From positions 2,056,001-2,120,000 of the forward strand of contig JAEMBT020000007.1 in assembly GCA_018873245.2 (NCBI GenBank): DNA of 64,000 nt, in the 5' to 3' direction. Source of the stretch: Archegozetes longisetosus. Its lineage: Eukaryota; Arthropoda; Arachnida; Sarcoptiformes; Trhypochthoniidae. Made by a program: the position numbers and the translations under genes. The notes beneath the pieces are model-generated. The model saw only the letters and a program-made list of their open reading frames with translations, ran no database searches and had not been told where the DNA came from. Below are positions 57,593-64,000 of the stretch, piece by piece (the first letter of the stretch is position 1; every line of letters starts with the position of its first letter).

Positions 57593-58045
57593 ATGAGTAA
57601 TACAGAAGAAAATAATCATCTAAATAATAGAATTTATCATCATTGCTGGTGGTCTCAGAATCATGATCCACGGTATGTTACTAATAGTTTCAATGGTGAT
57701 ACTGTTATAAATCCGAACTGTATACAATTTGATGCACAAAGTTATGGTAATTGTGTTCATAATATAAATGGATGTGCAGCTGGTGGTCGTGGCGGTGGCC
57801 CCAATGGGGGTGAGGGTAGCTGTGGAGGGCCTTTAGGTGGAGGCGGCGGTGGAGGTGGAGGAGCTCTCGGCGGAGGAGGAGGAGGAGGATCATATGGTGG
57901 ACAACCCGGAGCTGCTGGAGCAAGAATTATTTTTCAGTATGAGAATGGATCTCCTAATTGGTGGAGAAAATGTGGAAATCCTAGTTGTGGATGTAATAGA
58001 CAACACAAAAACAATGGAACAACTAGTAGACAGAAAAATGCGTGA
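57593..58045 (+). CDS. Glycine-rich protein with terminal cysteine motifs
   Basis: A single exon of 150 residues, with no signal peptide or membrane segment. The N-terminal 60 residues are polar with His, Trp and Cys (YHHCWWSQNHD, NPNCIQFDAQSYGNCVHN). Residues 64-107 are very Gly-rich (about 34 Gly, with runs GGGGGGGGG and GGGGGGG). They are followed by GAAGARIIFQYE, a Gly-rich-to-beta-strand transition also found in polyglycine-helix domains. The C-terminus WWRKCGNPSCGCNRQHKN has a compact CxxxxCxC cluster. Base composition is markedly more G+C-rich than the surroundings, as glycine codons require. No family is recognised; cuticle, RNA-binding or adhesive roles are all possible. Confidence 0.6.
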   Translation: MSNTEENNHLNNRIYHHCWWSQNHDPRYVTNSFNGDTVINPNCIQFDAQSYGNCVHNINGCAAGGRGGGPNGGEGSCGGPLGGGGGGGGGALGGGGGGGSYGGQPGAAGARIIFQYENGSPNWWRKCGNPSCGCNRQHKNNGTTSRQKNA

Positions 58046-58480
58046 AAGTTTAGTCGACAAGTGTTGAATGTGTCGAACCCTAAATATTTTTGCTTTACGA
58101 ATCGGCTTATTTTGATAAATTGGGTAGTCTAGTACAATAGGATCTTTCTGCTTTTTATAAAACTTTTCCCCTAAAATTTTCTCAATAGATTTCTTTTGAA
58201 TAATTTAATATCGCTTCCTTACCATTTTGACACAAATGAATCCATATCACTAAATAGAATTCATGATTTAAAAGCCGAAAATGGGAGAATTTTTATTAAA
58301 ACAAATATTTTTTTTTGAGATATTCGGCTTTTAATTTCATCTTAAATATTGATCAAAGAGATGACTCTAGATGACTTCTAGAGTCGAATAGCTCGAAAAT
58401 TATTTGTTTTGAGAAAAAAATTCTTTTATTTTTGATTCCGTGCTGAGAGCAACATTTAAATCGAGTTTCATTGGATTCGA
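58046..58480. other. Intergenic with a 12-bp inverted repeat
   Basis: TTAAAAGCCGAA (58267-58278) and TTCGGCTTTTAA (58322-58333) could form a hairpin with a loop of about 43 bases. No gene is seen. Confidence 0.4.
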
Positions 58481-58488
58481 TTTATGAA

Positions 58489-59007
58489 TAGGGTGACCAC
58501 CCGTCCCGTTTTTGACGGGATAGTCCCGTCTTTTTAGAGATAAAAGACAGAAATCCCGTCATACCAAAAACTCTCGACGGGACAATTAGTTGTCCCGCTT
58601 CTCAATTTTCATTTTAAAAAATATGCTTAGAAGTTATTTCTTAAAAATTCAAACATTGAATTTGCTTTATAAATGATAACCGATAAGAAATCCAGTCTAA
58701 TGTTTTGAACACCTGTGGTTTAAAATCAAAAGTTATTGAATTAATGTTTTCTGCCTTGACATATCTTACGTAAACCAGTATTTCTTACTTTTGAATAACC
58801 TTTGAAAGACGCCATTTCTAAGAAAAAATATACTTTTGAAATCAACCATGGCTAATAGTTTTCAATGTTTAAATATTAGAATGTATTGTTTGACACCTAA
58901 ATATCGGTAATGCCAAATAAAAACGGCATTTTTCTTTTTAAAAATGTAAGGGTCCCCCCTTTGATATTTTTGTCCCGTCATGAGTCAAGCCAGAGGTGGT
59001 CACTCTA
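58489..59007. mobile_element. hAT-type MITE, copy 2, perfect 8-bp TSD
   Basis: The element starts TAGGGTGACCACCCGTCCCG and ends GGTGGTCACTCTA. The flanking 8-mer TTTATGAA is identical on both sides (58481-58488 and 59008-59015). It is 519 bp long and highly similar to the copy at 29731-30245. There is no coding frame. Near the left end, CGGGA/TCCCG motifs recur in both orientations, typical hAT subterminal transposase-binding repeats. Confidence 0.9.
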
Positions 59008-59015
59008 TTTATGAA

Positions 59016-61313
59016 GCAGTAAAGCTTTGAAGGTTTTCTCACTGTTAGTGTAGCGAACACAACAATGCAGATGCAATCTTCCAATATGATCAATAAATAT
59101 ATTTTTTGCTCAAACAAATTTAAATTATTTTACTTGAAATTATTAAAAGTTTTAAAAGAATTGCTCTTTATCGAAATATACGAATTATATTAATAGTAAA
59201 GTTAGAGCTTCATATAGTTCAAATAAATTCAAATAAAATGAGAAAAGATGTTTAATAGAGATTGAAATAAAGTATGATTTTGGAATCAACCAGTATAATC
59301 TGAATGATCATATTTTCACGAGTTTAAAGTTTTTGAAAACTATTCTTTTTCTATCACATGTTAAGAAAAGATAGCAAATGACAACAGCTTACAGTTGCTG
59401 AACAACGGTCAAAACATATTCCCTTTATTTCAACACATCGATATATCTTCTATGCATTCTCACGTTTCTTCGTTATCAATCTTTCTTCCTTGACTACATC
59501 ACCGTTTAAAGTTCAAAATTTGACTTTCACCATTTGAACCATTTGTATCAACTGTGTATCAATGCACATATTATTGTTAAGAAATTAATTACTGGTCACC
59601 TTTAAATGAACAAAATTTTGGATATTTCGTGATTGATTGGATGCAGAGTGATTATAGTCTCCAATTGAAATTAAAACATTTTATGTGATCTAACAGCTTA
59701 TTCACAAAGTGTGCCAAAATTAATCTATAGCTAGAGTATGGTTAATGCAACATTCATTCATTTATCGATTATACCTTCACTCATATGTTCATTATAAATC
59801 TCAAGATATACTCATGTAACAGACATGTTCGGCAAAGTTGAAGTTATATTCTAGTTATTTCATTTTATCAAGATACTTACTTAACAAATATAATCTTTGT
59901 TCGATAAAAGACAAAGAAAAGATAAAAGCTTTTCTCAGAAAGATTAATATATAATCCTTTAATTATATTTGTACCGTAACACTTGTAAAGCTTCTTAGAA
60001 AACCTTGATTCAACCAGAAAGGAAAATCAAACATAAAATATTGAGGTGCGGAATTCTCCACTTTAATGTTGAAATTTAATGTTTTAAATGTAAAATTTTA
60101 TTAGACTTTAATGCTCTGTCAAATAAGCTCTATTTTTAGGTCATATCAATTATCCATAGGCTTTGAACTTCGAAATTTCTGAACCGTTGCTCTTTGAGAA
60201 TAACTTATGTTATTTGTTTTTAAGCAAAAGTTTAAATTTTAAAGATTGATATATACTTTGTTCTAAATGATAATCTAGAATAAATTACAAATGAAACAGT
60301 ATTTTTAGTTTGATATTTGATTTGGCTTATTTTGTTACAAAGTCTTAAAGTGATGCTGAAAAGGCTATACTTTTAGTCTTAAAATATAGTTCATGTCATT
60401 TAACAAGAATAGGGTTTAAAAATAATGGTGCATTAAAACTAAATAGAATATTTAAAATATGGCTAAAGTACATCTGTATATTTATAGATATGTTATTAAA
60501 ATCGATTTAATTGATAAATAAATCTACTTTTATACTCTTTCTCGTATGAACGAAAGTTGAAATAAGATTACATCGCTAATAACTGAAGGTGGTAAGTCTA
60601 GGTTTACTGAGAAATATATTTGTATATGAACACATTGCATAATGGGATTAAACAGTTATTTATTGATATAATTATTCGCATTATTGACTGAGAAAGAAAG
60701 ATAATCCTATTCAGCAATATGTGCATATTTCACTACTCAAACAAAACTATATTCGGGAACTATGGATAAGTTCATGTACAGTCTTTGACAAATATTATGA
60801 TTTTAAGTTGAATTAGAAGAACATAAGAACGGTTGTCCGTTTTTGTGGAAGCGTTTAAAATAACTTTTTTTTAATGGGCTTTAATTTGATACTATATTCA
60901 AGTATTTTGGGTACTTATTGAAAAAGCTATGCTCAATTAAAATTTAGAAATTTTAAAACTTGATGAGCCCTCATTCTGAAATAAGGAAATTTCAGACCAA
61001 GCAAAAATACACATATTCACTCATTTTTTAACTAGTCCCCAGTCCACTTGTCAGAATTTGAATCCAGTTGTCCATTTTGTCTGTACCAGTTTGCTCACAC
61101 AGCAAGTAGACGCTTGACCAGTTTTTTACCAAATTCTGTGAAAGTGTTCTCTACGGTTCATAGTTTATTCAGATAAAATGTCGTCTAATTCTAAATATTT
61201 TAAGAGGTATAAATTCCTTATAAACCATGTCCCATAGTTTTGTCAGACTGTACGATTGTTAAACTTAATTCTGTCAAGTAGCTAAAAGAGGGTGACAATA
61301 AGAGACAGTGGAT
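59016..61313. other. Gene-free stretch
   Basis: About 2.3 kb with no supportable gene or repeat. Confidence 0.45.
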
Positions 61314-61315
61314 TA

Positions 61316-62573
61316 TGAAGTCCGTCGAATTGAAATTGAGAAAAATAAATCATCCACAAAATTTTAACGAATTAAGATATTTTATTGGAACCACTTTTAA
61401 ATTGAAGATAAACTAATACAAAACAAAAATATCAAAAAACTAGTAATTGACTTTGGTCCCATTTTTGCAATACATTCCTCTATACGTCTGGGTATGCTTT
61501 GTATTAAAGACTCCAAAAGTTTTAAGTCAATTGAGTCCGAAATTTCTTGAATATTAAGAGTCCACTTGTCGATAAGTCGTGGATCCATCTTTTCCAATGA
61601 GTCTTTCATGATATGCCACAAATTTTCTATCGGATTAAGATCCGGAGAACAAGGTGGCCACTCCAAGACTTCAATACCGCAGTCAGCTAGCCACTTTTTT
61701 GTTGTTTTGGCTGTGTGAGCGGTCGCGTTATCTTGTTGCAGAATGTAACCATCTGGGTACATTACTGCCAAAATTTGCTGATACCGATCGGCATTGATTG
61801 GAGATTTCCCTTTAGAGATTTCCAATGTTGTGGTTCCACGCAAGCTTATGCCTCCCCATATCATTAGCGAAGGTCCGTGCTTTCGTGTGGGTTTTTGAGA
61901 TCGAATCTTTACCCATTCACGGACCTTGTTACGGGAGAGCTGAAAATAGCTCTCGTCCGTAAAATCACCTTTGACCAGTCCCTATCCCTATTGGCTAAGC
62001 ACCATGCCAACCGTTTAATGCAATGAATTTTTATCAACATAGGGACTGGTCTGGGTATCCATTTTAGGTATCTAGAGCGCCGGAGAGTATTCCATACGGT
62101 ACTACGATGTACCCGTGGACTACCCCTTTTTTGCGGCTAACTCGCCGATCTGAGCGCTGCTCAACTTTGGATGCGCTCGAGCTAATTGTGCAACTCGGCG
62201 CTTATCATTGCTACTGTATATTTGAGACGTGCCTGATCCTTCCTTTCGTTTAATGCATAGACCCTGCTTGGTTTTGTTGATTGTTCGGTATACTCTTGCC
62301 AGAGATATGCCAGACATTTTATGAATCTTTTTAGCCTTTTTGACCCCGTTTTCAAAAAGAATTCGGATTGTTTCGTCGCTCTAACTCCATGTTGTTACTG
62401 TTATTGTTTTTTGCATTGCCCTATTCGATAATTTTATTTCCCCCGGCATATGATATATCGAATTAAAGCTCTTTTTAGGAACAATAAAATGCTCTAATTT
62501 TTATTTAAACCGCTAAAAAGGAAATTAAAAAAAAGAGCGACAAAAATTCTCAATTTCAATTCGACAGACTTTA
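61316..62573 (-). mobile_element. Tc1-like element, 1,258 bp
   Basis: The left end TGAAGTCCGTCGAATTGAAA at 61316 and the inverted right end (TAAAGTCTGTCGAATTGAAA read from 62573) form terminal repeats of about 27 bp. TA duplications lie at 61314-61315 and 62574-62575. The single transposase gene fills the minus strand. Size and structure are typical of Tc1. Confidence 0.9.
61397..62416 (-). pseudogene. DD34E Tc1-like transposase, frameshifted
   Basis: The conceptual frame starts at an ATG at 62416 (MQKTITV) and meets a TAG after TTWS. It continues SDETIRILFENGVKKAKKIH and MSGISLARVYRTINKTKQG (helix-turn-helix), to ELAAKKG. The frame then shifts in a homopolymer near 62127; in the next frame it reads SPRVHRSTVWNTLRR...AWCLANRDRDWSKVI. 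A second shift near 61962 leads into FTDESYFQLSRNKVREW (first Asp), MIWGGISLRG, LQQDNATAHTAK (second Asp) and PDLNPIENLW (Glu). Exactly 34 residues separate the second Asp and the Glu, defining DD34E. About 340 residues if rejoined. Inactive in this copy. Confidence 0.85.
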
Positions 62574-62575
62574 TA

Positions 62576-63730
62576 TTCTGCAATATTACAGTGTAATGAT
62601 TTTTGATTGAGTAACATGCAAACCAGCAAAAAATATTGGAGATTTTGGGTAGAAGCTGCTACTTAAAGTTTATTTTGGGATTTTTTCATTTTCAGTACAT
62701 GAAATCAGTTTTTTATAGCTAGTAATTTTTAAGTTATGTGAATAAAAATTTTATTATAAAATCAATCATATACATAAATCATATTACATATTAAAACTTA
62801 ATCGAATTATAGTTCTTTTGGGGATTAAATGTTTAATTAACTATAGATTTTGCTTCAAAAAAATTACTAGCAGATGACTGGAGGCTCAACACCTTCCGAG
62901 TAGCCTGAGGATACATTTGTAGATAATTAGAGATTCATTCAATTTAATAACTCCATAGTATATGAGACTAAGTGAATGAAGCTCAATATATTGTTCAATG
63001 ATTTATTTGCGAGTTGTTCAAATAGGACTAGATCCAGTATAATAGAAGAAAGTTTCTAAGTTTTGAGAGAGACAAGTTCTTGTCAATAATCGAGCTTCCT
63101 GTTGAAGATATGAACTTCTCATTGAGTGGCATGAGCCTCTATTAGAATAAAATTAAATAATCAAACAAATTTATATTAATAAAAGTTGTTCACCTTTTGA
63201 TTACCTCTCTAATCATTAGACTCATCAAAATTAATGATGAGTTCTATTGTTTTCCTATTAATTGAGTTTTTCACTTCATTTCATTGTTCAGTTTGTATTC
63301 TGGCTTATTATGTGCTGTTGCTTACTGACTTATTTTGCTATAAATTGATAAATCAATATAAAGAACTCTCTATTTTTATGACAAATAACTTCATAATTAA
63401 TAAGCAAAATTTCAGATTTGTTTATTGGTCACTTCCAGAACTGGCGAAAGCTTAATAATAGAAACAAATAGGAAGAATAGAAATAATTAAGAAAATTGAT
63501 TTTTAAGTAATAATTTAGAATTAGAAACGAATATAAAGAATTTTTGTGCAATTTTATATTTTAACATAAAGTTAGTGAATTTGATTGCACTTACCAGTAT
63601 TATAAATTGCATTTTATTTATGCAAGTAGAACAACAAGAAGTGATAAACAATCAAATCAGGATATAATAAATAACATGATAGATATAAATATTGAGGAAG
63701 TAATCGAATGTTGACTCGTTTATCGTTGTT
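62576..63730. other. Gene-free stretch
   Basis: The sequence near 62980-63140 shows weak inverse similarity to the interior of the MITE at 45833 (GAGGCTCAT, ATGAGAAGTTCATAT). The frame at 63234-63455 has a hydrophobic start but no domain. No gene is claimed. Confidence 0.4.
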
Positions 63731-63736
63731 TATATA
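63731..63736 (+). promoter_or_regulatory. TATA-like element of the terminal secreted gene
   Basis: TATATA lies 43 bases upstream of the ATG at 63774, in GTTTATATATCAG. Confidence 0.45.
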
Positions 63737-63773
63737 TCAGTTGTGTTCAATTTTTTAAATTAGAAATTTCAAA

Positions 63774-64000
63774 ATGAAATTAATTTTAACTTTTAGTACG
63801 ATTTTGAGCTTCTTAATTGACTTTACTCAAACAAAAGGTAATAAAATTTCAAATTCCACGAAATTTTTCAAATAATCAATTTAAGGAATTTTCATATAAC
63901 AGTTATAGAACTCGTTAGTAATGAAACCGACTCTAAACTTTATGGAAGTTTCTATGCATCTAATCCTTGGGGCAAAGATGAGGATAATAACTGTGAACAT
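63774..64000 (+). CDS. Secreted protein, 5' exons only (runs off window)
   Basis: Exon 1 is 63774-63837 and encodes a clear signal peptide (MKLILTFSTILSFLIDFTQT). It is followed by donor G|GTAATA and a short A+T-rich intron with acceptor ATATAACAG. Exon 2 begins at 63903 in phase 1 and reads VIELVSNETDSKLYGSFYAS, then NPWGKDEDNNCEH at the window edge. The frame is open to base 64000. The mature protein starts polar and acidic with at least one Cys. No family can be named from 33 mature residues. Confidence 0.65.

Noticed and set aside
63234..63455. Plus-strand frame with hydrophobic N-terminus (MMSSIVFLLIEFF)
   Set aside because: Could be a membrane or secreted peptide, but no homology, Cys pattern or splice context was seen; hydrophobic frames are common in A+T-rich DNA.
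1..64000. CRISPR arrays, operons or prokaryotic systems
   Set aside because: No regularly spaced direct repeats with unique spacers, no clustered co-directional genes; introns and transposons are eukaryotic.

Overview
This window is A+T-rich nuclear DNA from an arthropod, most likely a chelicerate and perhaps a trombidiform mite. The evidence is spliceosomal introns with GT/AG ends, two Rebers-Riddiford (R&R) cuticle-protein genes, an intronless gustatory-receptor-like gene and several eukaryotic DNA transposons. No species-level marker was found. Gene density is low. Two thirds or more of the window is non-coding, and much of what can be recognised there is Class II transposon debris.

Left part (1-19,000): a remnant of a helix-turn-helix transposase and two inverted-repeat elements (1311-1890, 3604-4256) precede a divergent pair of paralogous cuticle-protein genes: minus strand 4942-6558 and plus strand 10971-12963. 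Both have the same three-exon layout: a 5- or 6-codon first exon, a Pro/Gln/Ser-rich second exon, and a third exon opening inside the R&R domain. The minus-strand copy carries a 1-nt frameshift in the R&R domain. Then come a possible tRNA-derived SINE, a decayed pogo-like element (16181-17361) and an 80-bp palindromic mariner-type MITE (18191-18270).

Middle part (19,000-43,500): a trefoil plus glycoside-hydrolase-like pseudogene (19419-20680) with several lesions; a hAT MITE with a perfect 8-bp duplication (21422-21971); a large inverted repeat (22243-22591); a three-exon gene for a small secreted cysteine-containing protein (24567-25395); a two-exon gene for a membrane-anchored protein with a C-x-C-x2-C-x5-C motif (27996-29454); a fatty-acid-synthase pseudogene fragment (31215-31925); a RING/TRAF-finger protein ending in a 150-residue array with cysteine at almost every third residue (33730-34839); and an eIF2alpha-kinase-like protein kinase with one 74-bp intron (40262-41379).

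Right part (43,500-64,000): a nearly intact piggyBac element (43583-45825) inserted within the target-site duplication of a hAT MITE (45833-46367); a hAT derivative that keeps the transposase tail (46965-47684); an internally deleted mariner (47844-48377); an intronless gustatory-receptor-like gene (48556-49641); a pogo/Tigger-like element with about 200-bp terminal repeats (50669-52849); a glycine-rich protein gene (57593-58045); the second copy of a 515-519-bp hAT MITE family (29731-30245 and 58489-59007); a DD34E Tc1-like element with frameshifts (61316-62573); and the first exons of another secreted-protein gene running off the window end (63774 onward).

There is no operon or pathway logic. 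Genes are solitary and mostly concern cuticle, chemosensation, secretion and signalling. The feature that looks least described is the strictly three-residue-periodic cysteine array fused to a RING E3-type module. All gene models come from reading the sequence; no searches were run.
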